From the NCBI GenBank assembly GCA_015521205.1, contig WAOQ01000046.1:1-33715 (forward strand): a stretch of DNA of 33,715 bases, read 5' to 3'. The notes beneath the pieces were generated by a model that was not told where the DNA came from, searched no databases, and was given only the letters and a program-made list of their open reading frames with translations. Position 1 is the stretch's first letter. Every line of letters starts with the position of its first letter. The translations under genes were made by a program, and so were the position numbers. The stretch comes from Desulfurococcales archaeon (GTDB lineage: Archaea; Thermoproteota; Thermoprotei_A; Sulfolobales; Acidilobaceae). This document shows, one piece after another, positions 16,586 to 25,742 of the stretch.

Positions 16586-17158
16586 ATGATAAGAAAGAGG
16601 TTTGTTGGAAGACACTTAATGATTAGGGGTAAATTTGCTGAAGCAATACTTGGTGGCGAAAAAAATCTCACAATTAGATTGGGGATTGTAAGGCCGAAAT
16701 ACGATGAAGTTATCATCCATAGTGGAGGACGTCCGATAGCTGTAGCGAAGATAAAAAATGTAAAACACACCCGTTTCGGCGAGCTAACCATAAACGATGC
16801 GAAAAGAGATGGTTTTACATCATTGTCAGCATTACGTAGAGAGTTATCTAAACTTTATAATTCAGAGATTAGCGATAATGATTGGGTAACTGTTATCGAG
16901 TTTGAGATAATTAAAAGACTTGATAGAATAAAAGACCCATATGAGGGCTTGGAGCCTGGACACCTTGCTAGGATAGCGTTGCGTTATTTGGACGAGGAAT
17001 TGAGCGAAGAAGATATACGGATCCTTAGGGATCTAACGGTAACGAACAGCATAAGATCTACTGCAAAGAGATTATATGGTAGGTGGGATAAGAGAAAGAA
17101 AATACGAGAGGTTCTACGCCGAGCAGTAACGTTGCTACGTGAAAGAGATATAATATAG
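16586..17158 (+). CDS. ASCH/PUA-like domain protein
   Basis: 190 residues. The N-terminal 110 residues read as an ASCH domain: RGKFAEAILGGEKNLTIRLGIVRPKYDEVIIHSGGRPIAVAKIKNVKHTRFGELTINDAKRDGFTSLSALRRELSKLY, with the typical K-x-x-T-x-R core and the F-x-E-L then D-G-F segment. ASCH is related to PUA and is generally linked to RNA binding. The C-terminal 75 residues are helical and basic (LARIALRYLDEELSEEDIRILRDL, RSTAKRLYGRWDKRKKIREVLRRAV), perhaps a helix-turn-helix. The target is unknown. Start at ATG 16586 with only a weak SD. Confidence 0.8.
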   Translation: MIRKRFVGRHLMIRGKFAEAILGGEKNLTIRLGIVRPKYDEVIIHSGGRPIAVAKIKNVKHTRFGELTINDAKRDGFTSLSALRRELSKLYNSEISDNDWVTVIEFEIIKRLDRIKDPYEGLEPGHLARIALRYLDEELSEEDIRILRDLTVTNSIRSTAKRLYGRWDKRKKIREVLRRAVTLLRERDII

Positions 17159-17223
17159 ACACCATTAGTTTGGACGTGTTTATTAGGCAGGATGATCTTA
17201 TTCTCTAGTCTTGGGTGAATGGG

Positions 17224-17376
17224 ATGACCAGTTGGATACTTAAATGTGAGAATTGCGGTCAGACCTGGAAGCTTGAGGTTAGTTTTAATCTAGCCGAGAT
17301 GGGGAGGATTTACCATTTTTGCCCATACTGCCGGGTTAACAGGTTTCATGTTGTGGTTGAGAGGATCGACGATTAA
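17224..17376 (+). CDS. 50-residue zinc-ribbon protein
   Basis: Too short for the ORF track. ATG 17224 opens a 50-codon frame ending TAA 17376: MTSWILKCENCGQTWKLEV at the start and FCPYCRVNRFHVVVERIDD at the end. The two CxxC knuckles (Cys8/Cys11 and Cys33/Cys36) make a zinc ribbon of rubredoxin-like spacing, and codon use and length look genuine. It follows the ASCH gene by 65 bases and ends 10 bases before the convergent stop of the ThrRS-like editing gene. A nucleic-acid or protein-binding role is likely but unproven. Confidence 0.75.
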   Translation: MTSWILKCENCGQTWKLEVSFNLAEMGRIYHFCPYCRVNRFHVVVERIDD

Positions 17377-17386
17377 AGTGAAAGGG

Positions 17387-18574
17387 TTACTCGAAGATTC
17401 TTAAGAAAGAATATGTTCCAGTAGAGTATTGGGGTACCATATTTTTTATATAATTGGGCAGATCTCTACTTTTCACCGCTATTTGTTCTCCATTTTCTCG
17501 GACACGGAGTGTTACTAGTCCGGTCTCAGCTTCCTTCTTTCCTATCACTGCTGTCACTAAACTCCATAGCTGTCCTGCTTCGCGCAATTTCCTCCCTACC
17601 GACATTTTTCTAGCGTCTACTATTATCCGATAGTTCTTGGAAAGGTCGTCATCCAACAGCTCTATTACGTAATCACGTGTTTCAGGCATTGAGACAATGT
17701 ATAAATGCACTGGAGCGAGTTGTGGGGGAAGAATAGGTGTTTTACCTTGCTGGGCTTGCTTTAACTCTTCCCATATCTTAACCGCGGTGAGATAGTAAAG
17801 TGGCATTGCTTCACATGAATCGTTTTTACAAAACGCTATCAAACGCTTATCGTGATACACCCCGTCGCCCGAATCTTCATATGATATACCTAGCAGGGAA
17901 AATAGTTCCTTCAATTCTTCCTTATTTCCGCGTATTGTTTCATTTATACTGGAGATCCATAGTTTGGGTTGGTTACCAAGAAAACTTGTTCTTTTTATCA
18001 TCATGTTGTGAAAAGCATTTCGTGCCAAGTCTGTTATCAGTAGAGAAACCCAGCCCTGGCTACCATAGCCCCATCGTTTGAAGGTCTCGGCATACGTCTT
18101 TGGGAGATCGCCCCATTCCCATGGTGCTTCCCATCTCTTGTTTTTTACTTCTTTGCCCGGGAGAAAGGTCTTAGATAATTCACTTAGTGGATGCCCTTTA
18201 CAGTGAAGTTTGAACTCCTTATACCAACCGAATGGAGCATAGTATACATTTTCGTGCTTCGAAGACATAATTTCAACTATTTTGTGTAGTAGTCTAAGAG
18301 CTTTTGAAGGTTTAGCTAAATTAGTTGATAGATGTGCATAAGGATAGATAACTATCGAAGATGCTTTCACGGTTTCAGTATAATTTAATATCTCATCACA
18401 AACCTCATGTATTATTTCTTCTGTATCCCCTTCTTCTATAGAGACAAAGACTACGATTGTGTTATCGAGCGGCTCTACCAATTCCTGTGGGGGGTCTCTT
18501 AGTTGCGGATTCTTTATAGCTGGTCTGTGGACTTTGTACCAAAAACCATCCACATGAAGCAACATTAATCTCAT
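17387..18574 (-). CDS. Threonyl-tRNA synthetase-like editing protein (ThrRS-ed), no catalytic core
   Basis: 395 residues. The N-terminus MRLMLLHVDGFWYKVHRPAI and the segments SSIVIYPYAHLS, YYAPFGWYKEFKLHCKGHPLSELSKTF are the archaeal ThrRS editing domain, which clears Ser-tRNA-Thr. The middle lacks class II motifs 2 and 3. The C-terminal about 110 residues (PPQLAPVHLYIVS, RIIVDARKMSVGRKLREAG) form the anticodon-binding domain. This is the split arrangement known in several crenarchaea, where a separate ThrRS-cat charges the tRNA and this protein edits in trans; the catalytic partner is not in the window. Start at ATG 18574; the ORF-track start 30 codons earlier adds no family-like sequence. 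Confidence 0.85.
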   Translation of the reverse strand: MRLMLLHVDGFWYKVHRPAIKNPQLRDPPQELVEPLDNTIVVFVSIEEGDTEEIIHEVCDEILNYTETVKASSIVIYPYAHLSTNLAKPSKALRLLHKIVEIMSSKHENVYYAPFGWYKEFKLHCKGHPLSELSKTFLPGKEVKNKRWEAPWEWGDLPKTYAETFKRWGYGSQGWVSLLITDLARNAFHNMMIKRTSFLGNQPKLWISSINETIRGNKEELKELFSLLGISYEDSGDGVYHDKRLIAFCKNDSCEAMPLYYLTAVKIWEELKQAQQGKTPILPPQLAPVHLYIVSMPETRDYVIELLDDDLSKNYRIIVDARKMSVGRKLREAGQLWSLVTAVIGKKEAETGLVTLRVRENGEQIAVKSRDLPNYIKNMVPQYSTGTYSFLRIFE

Positions 18575-18745
18575 GGTTCTCGCCCACTTTATTTTCAGTA
18601 GAAACAATCTATAAAGAGTGTAAACCCCCTCCCTCCAAGAGACATTCAGACCTGGTATCACCATCTTTAATTAAGCCCAATTAATCACTACAACATGGGT
18701 TCCTGGTGAATCTTACCGGGTATGATACTCACACGAGGTGGAAGA

Positions 18746-19726
18746 ATGGCACCGCAAAACAAAGAAGCTGTAGAAGAAGAAACCGGACTCGAAAGGATAG
18801 CGAAACTCCCTGGAATAGGTCCAGCCACGGTATCAAAGTTGAAGGATGCTGGATACACTACACTTCAAGCTATAGCTGTGGTAACCCCTGAAGAACTACA
18901 TGCTGATACGGGAATCCCACTTGTAACTGCTCAGAAAATAATCAGTGCTGCTAGAGAAGCTCTTCACATAACTTTCAAAACTGCGTATGAATTGAAAAAA
19001 GAACGAATGACTGTAAAGAAGATTACTACATCGAGCAAAAACCTGGACAGCCTACTAGGAGGCGGGGTAGAGACTAGGATAGTAACTGAATTCTTCGGAG
19101 AATATGGTAGCGGTAAAACACAGATATGTCATCAGTTATCAGTAAATGTTCAATTGCCAGAAGAGCAAGGTGGACTTTTAGGAAAAGCAGTCTATGTTGA
19201 TAGTGAAGGGACGTTTAGATGGGAACGCATCGAAGCAATGGCAAAAGGTGTGGGACTCGATCCAGACGAGGTTATGAAAAACATATATTGGATACGTGCG
19301 ATGAATAGCAACCACCAAATGGAAATTGTTAGCAAGCTATTCGATTTTGTACCTAAAGAGAATGTAAAGCTAGTAGTAGTCGACTCTGTTACTAGTCATT
19401 TTAGGGCCGAATATGCTGGACGAGAAAACCTAGCTGTCCGCCAACAAAAGCTAAACAGACATCTACACCAATTGATACGATTAGCGGAAGTCTATGATGT
19501 CGCAGTTGTTATAACAAATCAAGTCATGGCACGACCAGATGTCTTCTATGGCGATCCCACACAAGCTGTGGGCGGACATGTCTTATACCATGCTCCAGGT
19601 GTAAGAGTCCAGCTGAAAAGGAGTAGAGGAAACAAGAGAATAGCTAGAATAGTGGACGCACCACACTTACCGGAAGGTGAGACCGTGTTCTCTATAACCG
19701 AGTGGGGTATACGAGATCCGGACTAA
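18746..19726 (+). CDS. radA: DNA repair and recombination protein RadA
   Basis: Archaeal RecA/Rad51 recombinase, 326 residues. The N-terminal helix-hairpin-helix region ([30 protein letters not shown]) is followed by [16 protein letters not shown] (Walker A), [15 protein letters not shown] (Walker B), [11 protein letters not shown] (loop region) and [29 protein letters not shown]. All match RadA rather than the RadB paralogues, which lack the N-terminal domain. ATG 18746 has GAGGTGG just upstream, so the 8-residue longer ORF-track start is rejected. The 3' end overlaps the convergent gene by 4 bases. Confidence 0.96.
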   Translation: MAPQNKEAVEEETGLERIAKLPGIGPATVSKLKDAGYTTLQAIAVVTPEELHADTGIPLVTAQKIISAAREALHITFKTAYELKKERMTVKKITTSSKNLDSLLGGGVETRIVTEFFGEYGSGKTQICHQLSVNVQLPEEQGGLLGKAVYVDSEGTFRWERIEAMAKGVGLDPDEVMKNIYWIRAMNSNHQMEIVSKLFDFVPKENVKLVVVDSVTSHFRAEYAGRENLAVRQQKLNRHLHQLIRLAEVYDVAVVITNQVMARPDVFYGDPTQAVGGHVLYHAPGVRVQLKRSRGNKRIARIVDAPHLPEGETVFSITEWGIRDPD

Positions 19727-20100
19727 CTATTTTCATTTATTAGAAATCTAAACCTAAACCTGCTCCCTGTCCATACACTTTCCCACACAACGTAACCATC
19801 GACAACGCCACGTGAATAAGGGATACGATGAAAAAGACCTGATAATCGATCCTTAACGAGAATCTTTTTCCTTTCTACAAGATATTCTTTTCCGTGAACA
19901 GTATAGATATGGCATTTTATTCCGTCCCATAATAACCATATGTAAGTTCTACCTTCTCTTCCTGTTATAGTTATGGGAAAGAGAACCTTCTCTAACTGAT
20001 CTATATTTCTGGTAGTGTAACTTGTATGGATTACGTGGACCGATGGCACTCTACTATATCCTTTTTTCTTCAAAATATCCAAACACTTTTCATGCGTCAA
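19723..20100 (-). CDS. Unknown 125-residue protein
   Basis: I do not recognise this protein. It opens with a short helix ([15 protein letters not shown]) and then is strand-rich: [51 protein letters not shown] and [11 protein letters not shown], suggesting a compact beta domain. The proposed start is TTG at 20100. It lies back to back with the prepilin peptidase, leaving about 12 bases between starts, so one of the two starts may be further inside. The 3' end overlaps radA by 4 bases. Confidence 0.6.
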   Translation of the reverse strand: MTHEKCLDILKKKGYSRVPSVHVIHTSYTTRNIDQLEKVLFPITITGREGRTYIWLLWDGIKCHIYTVHGKEYLVERKKILVKDRLSGLFHRIPYSRGVVDGYVVWESVWTGSRFRFRFLINENS

Positions 20101-20112
20101 AGGGGTGGCACC

Positions 20113-20853
20113 GTGGATTATGGCTTGGTGAGAGCGGTTCTAATATTATTATTACTCCTGCCTCCGGCCTACTGGGATCTGCGTACACGCGAAATTGAAC
20201 CTAAATACTGGGTTTTAGCTGGTGTTATCGTTGCTTTCTCAAGTTTAATCAGTTACAAGGATATACTTGCATGGGATCATAGGCTTCTTATGGTGTATAT
20301 AATAACAAGTCTACTCGTCCTAGGCGTTTTGACCATTTCTTACTTGGCCGGCATAATGGGTGGCGCCGATCTATTTGCCCTAGCAATGATATCGATAGGA
20401 GTACCCGAGAGTTATATGGGATCCGTCCTTGGGATACCTTTCCTTACACTTCTTTACGCATCTCTCGCATCCATGGTTCTACCTGTGAGCTTCTGTATAG
20501 GAAACATCATAAAATATAGAAGACATCTTAGAAACAGACCTAAAATCCTATGTTTACTGGGACTACCGTTCACCGCCGAGCGTTTGTCCAAAAACCCCGG
20601 CTTTTGGTTCCCATTAGAAATTTATGATGAAGATGGAAACAAGAAAATCAGATTCTCATTTAATGTAGAAGAAGAACCCGAAGATATTAGGAGACAATTT
20701 AAAAAACTCCTCGACAAAGGGATCCTAAATAAAGATGATATAATCTATTCAACACCGGGAATACCGTTCATAATTTTCATCGTGATAGGCTATATTATAG
20801 GCATATTATTCGGAGACACGCCTATAACGACCTTTCTGGGCGTGATAACATGA
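20113..20853 (+). CDS. pibD: Archaeal prepilin peptidase (PibD/FlaK-like, A24 family)
   Basis: Integral membrane aspartic protease that removes class III signal peptides from pilins and archaellins. The first catalytic Asp is in PAYWDLRTREIEPKYW and the second is in GIMGGADLFALAM, the GxGD-type motif. Hydrophobic segments are near residues 1-18, 25-42, 56-78, 96-120 and the C-terminal IPFIIFIVIGYIIGILFG. A soluble insert of about 100 residues separates the core from the last helix. I choose GTG 20113, preceded by GGGGTGG; ATG 20092 is an alternative, and the ORF-track start 20026 is unlikely. A likely substrate, the pilin-like protein, is at 1-541. Ends in an ATGA overlap with the HIT gene. 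Confidence 0.85.
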   Translation: MDYGLVRAVLILLLLLPPAYWDLRTREIEPKYWVLAGVIVAFSSLISYKDILAWDHRLLMVYIITSLLVLGVLTISYLAGIMGGADLFALAMISIGVPESYMGSVLGIPFLTLLYASLASMVLPVSFCIGNIIKYRRHLRNRPKILCLLGLPFTAERLSKNPGFWFPLEIYDEDGNKKIRFSFNVEEEPEDIRRQFKKLLDKGILNKDDIIYSTPGIPFIIFIVIGYIIGILFGDTPITTFLGVIT

Positions 20854-21395
20854 GTGGAGAAGAGGTTAACAGGTTAGCCATTCTCTGGGCGCCCTGGAGA
20901 ATCAAATATATACGTGAAAGCGTGGGGAAGAAGGCTACTCATTGTATTTTCTGTGAAGCACTAAAGCTTCCAGATAATGAAAGCCTAATACTTCTCCGTT
21001 CAACCTACGCGTACGTCATAATGAACGCCTTCCCCTACAACAATGGACACCTCCTTATAACACCATACCGCCATATAGCAACACTAGAACAATTAGATGA
21101 TTGTGAAATACAAGATATACACCGGCTCATGAAAATCTCTCTCAAAATACTTCGCAAGGCTATGAATCCACATGGTTTTAACATAGGGATAAACTTGGGA
21201 AGGGTCGCGGGGGCCGGCATCGACGATCACGTCCACGTTCACATAGTACCTCGTTGGAACGGAGATACCAACTTTATGACAACCATTGGAGGAACCCGCG
21301 TTATACCACAAAGCCTCCGAGATCTCTATTCCCAACTAAAACCATTGTTCGAAGAAGAAGACAAGAAAACAAGGAGGGTCGACTGTCAAAAATGA
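20850..21395 (+). CDS. HIT-family nucleotide hydrolase/transferase
   Basis: 181 residues. WAPWRIKYI and the CIFCEAL zinc-type Cys pair at the N-terminus, NAFPYNNGHLLITPYRHI in the middle, and the catalytic histidine triad DDHVHVHIVPRWNGD are all present. Proteins of this branch act on dinucleoside polyphosphates or nucleotide phosphoramidates. Substrate cannot be told from sequence. It is in a run of ATGA overlaps (20850 with pibD, 21392 with the DHH gene), so the three are translated from one message. Confidence 0.92.
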   Translation: MSGEEVNRLAILWAPWRIKYIRESVGKKATHCIFCEALKLPDNESLILLRSTYAYVIMNAFPYNNGHLLITPYRHIATLEQLDDCEIQDIHRLMKISLKILRKAMNPHGFNIGINLGRVAGAGIDDHVHVHIVPRWNGDTNFMTTIGGTRVIPQSLRDLYSQLKPLFEEEDKKTRRVDCQK

Positions 21396-22393
21396 TCTAC
21401 ATACTCACACATACGGATCTTGACGGTGTCGGGGCCGCGGCAGCCTATCTACTTGTCAGAAACCTAAAAATCACCGATGCTTCGGTCGCATTTGTAGAAC
21501 CCTACAATCTCGGAGAGACGCTGAAACAATACACAGAGTACCTTGAGCCGAGGGATACCGTTGCGATAATGGACTTAGGACAACCTGGGCGGGAATGGAA
21601 TCATTTACTATCAGTCATTCAAAAAATTACCCGAAAGGGGATAAATGTAGAATGGTATGATCACCATGTATGGGATAAGGAGGACATCGAAAAACTCCGT
21701 GATCTCGGGGTTAACGTTGCGATAGATAGAACCACATGTGCGGCGGGGGTCGTCTCTCGATACTCCCGCAAAATCTACGGGGAACCAAACGGTAAGCTAG
21801 CAAAATACTTAGAAGAACTAGAATCAAGTATCTGTGCAGCAGATCTATGGAGATGGAACCATCCTCTAGCACCAAAACTTTTCCGTGTCGTTTCGCTCCA
21901 TGGTGCAAAAGGAGATGCACGGCGAAGATTAGTCCTGGGAAAACTAGTTTCACTAAGATTATGGGATGATGAATTAGAAGAAATACTGATTGATTACGTT
22001 GATGCAGAACTCTCAAATTACGGAAGAATAACCAAACACACAATAAAAGTAGAGGCAGACAACTGTGTTATAGCAGGCGTAGTAAAACCGTATGGGCCAC
22101 CCTCAAACAGTTTCATCGGTGCATACCTCTTAGCAAGGTTTAATGCCGATATAGCAGTTATAATACGTGAAAACGGTGCTATTTCGCTCAGAAGCCGTAC
22201 AATAGATGTCCAAAGGATCGCAAAACGCCTTGGTGGAGGGGGACACCCGAAAGCCGCTGGAGCCAAGATAGAATTAGGATTATTAGATAGGCTCTTTAAA
22301 AGAATTCTACCAAAAAGATTTACTGCACGGGTTTTGGGAATAGTACTTCGCGAAGCATTATCAATGGGTCTATGCAAACAATCATCGTTATAA
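21392..22393 (+). CDS. DHH-family phosphoesterase
   Basis: 333 residues. HTDLDGVGAAAAYLL (metal-binding Asp pair), MDLGQPG, EWYDHHVWD (the DHH motif) and DRTTCAAGVV define the DHH domain; GGGGHPKAAGA near the C-terminus is the DHHA1 substrate-binding motif. The family includes RecJ-like exonucleases and nanoRNA or cyclic dinucleotide phosphodiesterases. There is no OB-fold or zinc insertion, so a small-RNA or nucleotide hydrolase is more likely than full RecJ. The start ATG 21392 overlaps the HIT stop; the ORF-track start 46 codons upstream reads through the HIT gene in another frame and is rejected. Confidence 0.88.
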   Translation: MIYILTHTDLDGVGAAAAYLLVRNLKITDASVAFVEPYNLGETLKQYTEYLEPRDTVAIMDLGQPGREWNHLLSVIQKITRKGINVEWYDHHVWDKEDIEKLRDLGVNVAIDRTTCAAGVVSRYSRKIYGEPNGKLAKYLEELESSICAADLWRWNHPLAPKLFRVVSLHGAKGDARRRLVLGKLVSLRLWDDELEEILIDYVDAELSNYGRITKHTIKVEADNCVIAGVVKPYGPPSNSFIGAYLLARFNADIAVIIRENGAISLRSRTIDVQRIAKRLGGGGHPKAAGAKIELGLLDRLFKRILPKRFTARVLGIVLREALSMGLCKQSSL

Positions 22394-22460
22394 AGGGGTT
22401 TCACCATCTGGATAAGTTTTTGTAGTAGGTTGATGTCAGTGAGACCAGGGAGGATGCGCT

Positions 22461-23480
22461 ATGGGAGCACGAAAACATCACACGCCGAGACGTGGAAGTC
22501 TAGGTGTACGGCCTAGAAAAAGGGCGGCCAGGCTAGTACCCAGAGTGAAGAGTTGGCCGGAACCGCAACTAGAGGAACCCAAATTGCTAGGCTTCCTCGG
22601 ATATAAGGCTGGAATGACACACGTATTCTATGTTGACCCCTTCAAAGAATCACCCACCTATGGGAAAGAGATCTTCAGGCCGGTCACAGTTATCGAAACA
22701 CCACCCGTCTTACCCCTTGCAATAAGGGCATATGGATATGACCCTAACAGAGGAAGATTCACTCTCAGCGAAGCTTGGTCTACACCCCCAGAGGAACTAG
22801 AACTATACAGGAAAATCAAAACCATAGGAGCTTCCGACTTCGAAAACAAACTATCAACTATCGAATCATCGCTGGAAAAAGTAAAAGAAATACGAGTAAT
22901 CATCGCGACACAACCAAAACTAATCTCCGGAATCCCTAAAAAGAAGCCAGATCTGTTAGAGGTAAAAATCGGCGGTGGAGACATACAATCACAGTTAGAA
23001 TACGCGAAGAAGATCATAGGGAACCCCCTGCCTGTAGACAAAGTATTCAAACCATATCAGCTGGTAGACGTAATAGCAGTTACTAAAGGTAAAGGATTCC
23101 AAGGAGTTATCAAGAGGTTCGGAGTAAAAGAACTACCACGATGGCACAAACATAGAAAGGGATCCAGGAAATCAGGTTCACGTAGCCACGGCAGAGGGAC
23201 ATGGTCCGAAACACCACAAGCCGGACAAATGGGATATCATAGGAGAACCGATTACAACAAACTAATCCTAGATATAGGGTCAAACGGCTACGATATTACT
23301 CCTCGAGGAGGTTTCCTTCATTACGGTGTAGTAAGGAACAGCTACTTGCTACTAGAAGGCACAGTCCCAGGCCCGGTTAAGAGGCCTATCGTTATACGGC
23401 ATGCTATAAGGCCACATCCAATAGGCGATGTTAAGCTAAACCTAACCTATGTAAGCTTATCATCCAAGCAAGGCAATTGA
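22461..23480 (+). CDS. rpl3: Large ribosomal subunit protein L3
   Basis: 339 residues, the archaeal length. MGARKHHTPRRGSLGVRPRKRA at the start and the KGKGFQGVIKRFGVKELPRWHKHRKGSRKSGSRS core, then GYHRRTDYNK, are diagnostic. Heads the L3-L4-L23 block. A GGAGG-type SD lies just ahead of ATG 22461. The upstream gap (22394-22460) has no gene. Confidence 0.97.
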   Translation: MGARKHHTPRRGSLGVRPRKRAARLVPRVKSWPEPQLEEPKLLGFLGYKAGMTHVFYVDPFKESPTYGKEIFRPVTVIETPPVLPLAIRAYGYDPNRGRFTLSEAWSTPPEELELYRKIKTIGASDFENKLSTIESSLEKVKEIRVIIATQPKLISGIPKKKPDLLEVKIGGGDIQSQLEYAKKIIGNPLPVDKVFKPYQLVDVIAVTKGKGFQGVIKRFGVKELPRWHKHRKGSRKSGSRSHGRGTWSETPQAGQMGYHRRTDYNKLILDIGSNGYDITPRGGFLHYGVVRNSYLLLEGTVPGPVKRPIVIRHAIRPHPIGDVKLNLTYVSLSSKQGN

Positions 23481-23495
23481 TGAGAGGTGAAAACA

Positions 23496-24311
23496 ATGAA
23501 GTTCCATACCTATCTGGCATACTACTCGAAAACACCCAGGTATGGGCTGTACTACGACCAGGATAAGGGAGAACTATACGACTATGAACTACCGCCACTA
23601 TTTTCATTCCCGGTCCGTAAGGACTTAATAAAACGGGTCTTCTTCGCAGAATTTACCGCTAAGCTACAACCGCAGGGAAGAGATCCCCTAGCTGGAAAAA
23701 GGACAAGCGCTGAAAGCTGGGGGGCTCACCACGGTGTTTCCAGGGTTCCTAGGATAAAGGGTAGTTCCAGAGCGGCCTTAGTAAATATGACAGTCGGAGG
23801 TAGACGGGCCCATCCTCCTAGAACAGAGAAGATCATCGTAGAACGGGTAAATAAAAAGGAAAGAATACTAGGAACCATAAGTGCCTTAGCTGCCACTAGT
23901 GCCGTTGATCTTGTAAGAGCCCGGGGACACTTGTTCAGTGTTGATAAGTTACCAATCATCGTGTCTAACCAAGTTGAAGGTCATATAGCAAAAACCAAAC
24001 AGGCACGAGAACTCCTTGCAACAATTGGTGTCCTTGACGACGTGATAAAATCGGAAGCGTCCATAAGGTATAGGGCTGGAAAGGGGAAGATGCGTGGTCG
24101 ACGTTATAAAGAAAGGAAAAGTATCTTATTCATAGTATCCCATATAAACTCTCCTCTAGCTATGGCAGTAAGGAACTTGCCTGGTATCGATGTTGCCACG
24201 GGCAAGAATGTCAGTGTACTGGAACTGGCCCCGGGCGCCGTTCCCGGTCGTTTAACAGTAATCACGGAATCTGCCCTTGAACAACTGAAGGAGCGTTTCG
24301 GGGTGATCTGA
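23496..24311 (+). CDS. rpl4: Large ribosomal subunit protein L4
   Basis: 271 residues of the archaeal/eukaryotic L4 (L1e) type: [28 protein letters not shown] and [13 protein letters not shown] in the rRNA-contacting loop, [19 protein letters not shown], and [23 protein letters not shown] 23496 has GAGGTG six bases upstream; the ORF-track GTG at 23487 sits inside that SD. Confidence 0.97.
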   Translation: MKFHTYLAYYSKTPRYGLYYDQDKGELYDYELPPLFSFPVRKDLIKRVFFAEFTAKLQPQGRDPLAGKRTSAESWGAHHGVSRVPRIKGSSRAALVNMTVGGRRAHPPRTEKIIVERVNKKERILGTISALAATSAVDLVRARGHLFSVDKLPIIVSNQVEGHIAKTKQARELLATIGVLDDVIKSEASIRYRAGKGKMRGRRYKERKSILFIVSHINSPLAMAVRNLPGIDVATGKNVSVLELAPGAVPGRLTVITESALEQLKERFGVI

Positions 24312-24313
24312 AA

Positions 24314-24577
24314 ATGAAAGAGCCTACGAAGGTTCTCTTATATCCTGTTTCCACAGAGAAGACGCACTTGTTGGCAGAGAAGGAGAATACCATTGTATTC
24401 GTGGTAGCAAGAGAGGCTACTAAAGCCGATATAAAGTATGCTTTAGAAAAGCTATACGAGGTAAAAGTCGAAAAGGTAAACACTCTAATAACGCCTAAAG
24501 GACAGAAAAAAGCTTACATTAAACTCTCAAAGGAGTTCTCTGCTGAAGAGCTGTTAACAAGACTAGGCGTAGCCTAG
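24314..24577 (+). CDS. rpl23: Large ribosomal subunit protein L23
   Basis: 87 residues: [47 protein letters not shown] is the L23 fold signature, and [21 protein letters not shown] the C-terminus. Starts 2 bases after the L4 stop with GGTGATC upstream. The block stops here: instead of L2 and S19, the convergent mrp gene follows after 86 bases. Confidence 0.97.
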   Translation: MKEPTKVLLYPVSTEKTHLLAEKENTIVFVVAREATKADIKYALEKLYEVKVEKVNTLITPKGQKKAYIKLSKEFSAEELLTRLGVA

Positions 24578-24663
24578 CCTTACCAAACCAGTACAAGTTA
24601 CTTTTATTCATAATTTCTTTCAGCTATGTTCGATGAAAAGATTTGTGTCATCCTGGTTGTTTT

Positions 24664-25530
24664 CTAGTTAGACGTCTCCTCATGTTGTTTGAGATATTCA
24701 ATGACCTTATTTGCTATGTCTAGGAATGCCTTGGACGCAGGGCTATCGGGATATTCCAGGAAGAATACTTGTCCAGCATCATTTGCTTCTCTTATCCTCG
24801 GATCTATAGGAACGCCGCCCAAGTAGTTAATCTTGAATTCCTTAGCTAACTCTTCAGCTGCACCCTTACCAAATATGTAATGTTTTGTTCCATCTGGGCA
24901 CTCAAAATACGTCATATTTTCCACGATACCTATTACCGGGATGTTTAGCCTATTCGTGAATGCGATCGCCTTCTTCACCACGACCTTTGAGACCTCGGAG
25001 GGTATAGTTACTATAACAGACCCGGTTAGCCCGTGTATCAGCTGCGCTATGGTCAACTGTTCATCTCCGGTACCCGGCGGGAGATCAATGAGTAGAATAT
25101 CTAATTCTCCCCAGTCGACTTCCGCTAATAGTTGCCTAATAGCGCCGGTCTTCATAGGTCCGCGCCAGATCACAGGAGTATCCTCGCTAGGTATCAACAA
25201 TCCTATGGACACTACTTTTACTCCCAAGGCACCAACGGCGGGTTGTATACCGTTAAATGTAGCGTAGAGTCCTGTTCCTTCTTTTAATCCCAACATTTTC
25301 GGTATTGACGGACCATGTATATCTGCGTCGAACACGCCTACTTTGTAACCTTTCGATGCAAGTGCTGTTGCTAGGCTTGCTGTTACAAACGATTTCCCTA
25401 CGCCACCCTTACCACTCAAGACGACTAGTTTATGTTTTATTCTAGCCATGTTTTGGGCAACTTTCTTCTGCATCTCTTGGATCTCTTTCATACGTTGAGC
25501 AAGAGCCTTGTAATCCTGTTTGTACGCCAA
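24664..25530 (-). CDS. Mrp/NBP35-type ATPase, iron-sulfur cluster carrier
   Basis: Deviant Walker A P-loop ATPase of about 288 residues: KHKLVVLSGKGGVGKSFVTASLA, VGVFDADIHGPSIPKMLGL, LIDLPPGTGDEQLTIAQL and ENMTYFECPDGTKHYIFGKG. The CxxC pair that holds a bridging cluster in many homologues is here only CPDG, so just one Cys remains; other Mrp proteins also lack it. An N-terminal coiled coil (QRMKEIQEMQKKVAQNMARI) precedes the ATPase. I suggest TTG 25530 as start (GAGGTG six bases ahead) rather than the GTG at 25539, which is inside the SD. Confidence 0.92.
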   Translation of the reverse strand: MAYKQDYKALAQRMKEIQEMQKKVAQNMARIKHKLVVLSGKGGVGKSFVTASLATALASKGYKVGVFDADIHGPSIPKMLGLKEGTGLYATFNGIQPAVGALGVKVVSIGLLIPSEDTPVIWRGPMKTGAIRQLLAEVDWGELDILLIDLPPGTGDEQLTIAQLIHGLTGSVIVTIPSEVSKVVVKKAIAFTNRLNIPVIGIVENMTYFECPDGTKHYIFGKGAAEELAKEFKINYLGGVPIDPRIREANDAGQVFFLEYPDSPASKAFLDIANKVIEYLKQHEETSN

Positions 25531-25626
25531 AGTATTCACCTCTCCAAACCATATTCCACTAGGTGATAGTGTGCCAGCCTGTAAGTATAAATGAATGTTA
25601 TATACTTTCTTTGAGAAAAACTACTT

Positions 25627-25715
25627 CAGGCGATGAGGTGTTTGCCGAGTACCGACAACGTACCTGGCATTATGGGGAGAAACGGGACAGCCGAGCCTCT
25701 CTGAGGGAATCGATA
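25627..25715 (+). ncRNA. Candidate structured RNA between mrp and the PRTase gene
   Basis: GC-rich stretch in an AT-rich gap with no ORF of note. A long hairpin, TGCCGAGTAC with GTACCTGGCA around loop CGACAAC (25643-25669), has 9 of 10 pairs including one G-T. CCTC/GAGG makes a further short stem near 25696. GCGATGA (25630-25636) and CTGA (25701-25704) look like C and D boxes, but they are too far apart for a classic C/D sRNA. TTATATA at 25598-25604 is centred 26 bases before 25627. That TATA could also serve mrp on the other strand. Boundaries are estimates. Confidence 0.4.
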
Positions 25716-25742
25716 TTTATCTCTATTCGAATTTAAGAGGAA

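Noticed and set aside
16313-16615. N-terminal extension of GlmS by 101 codons in the ORF track
   Set aside because: GlmS needs Cys directly after the first Met (MCGIAG). The open frame runs through the GC-rich RNA leader and has no family sequence.
21962-22010. C/D box look-alike (GATGATGA then CTGA) inside the DHH gene
   Set aside because: It lies in a conserved acidic coding stretch and has no terminal stem.
25627-25715. Fluoride (crcB) riboswitch
   Set aside because: GGCGATGAGG matches the crcB motif start, but the rest of the consensus is absent and no downstream plus-strand gene exists.
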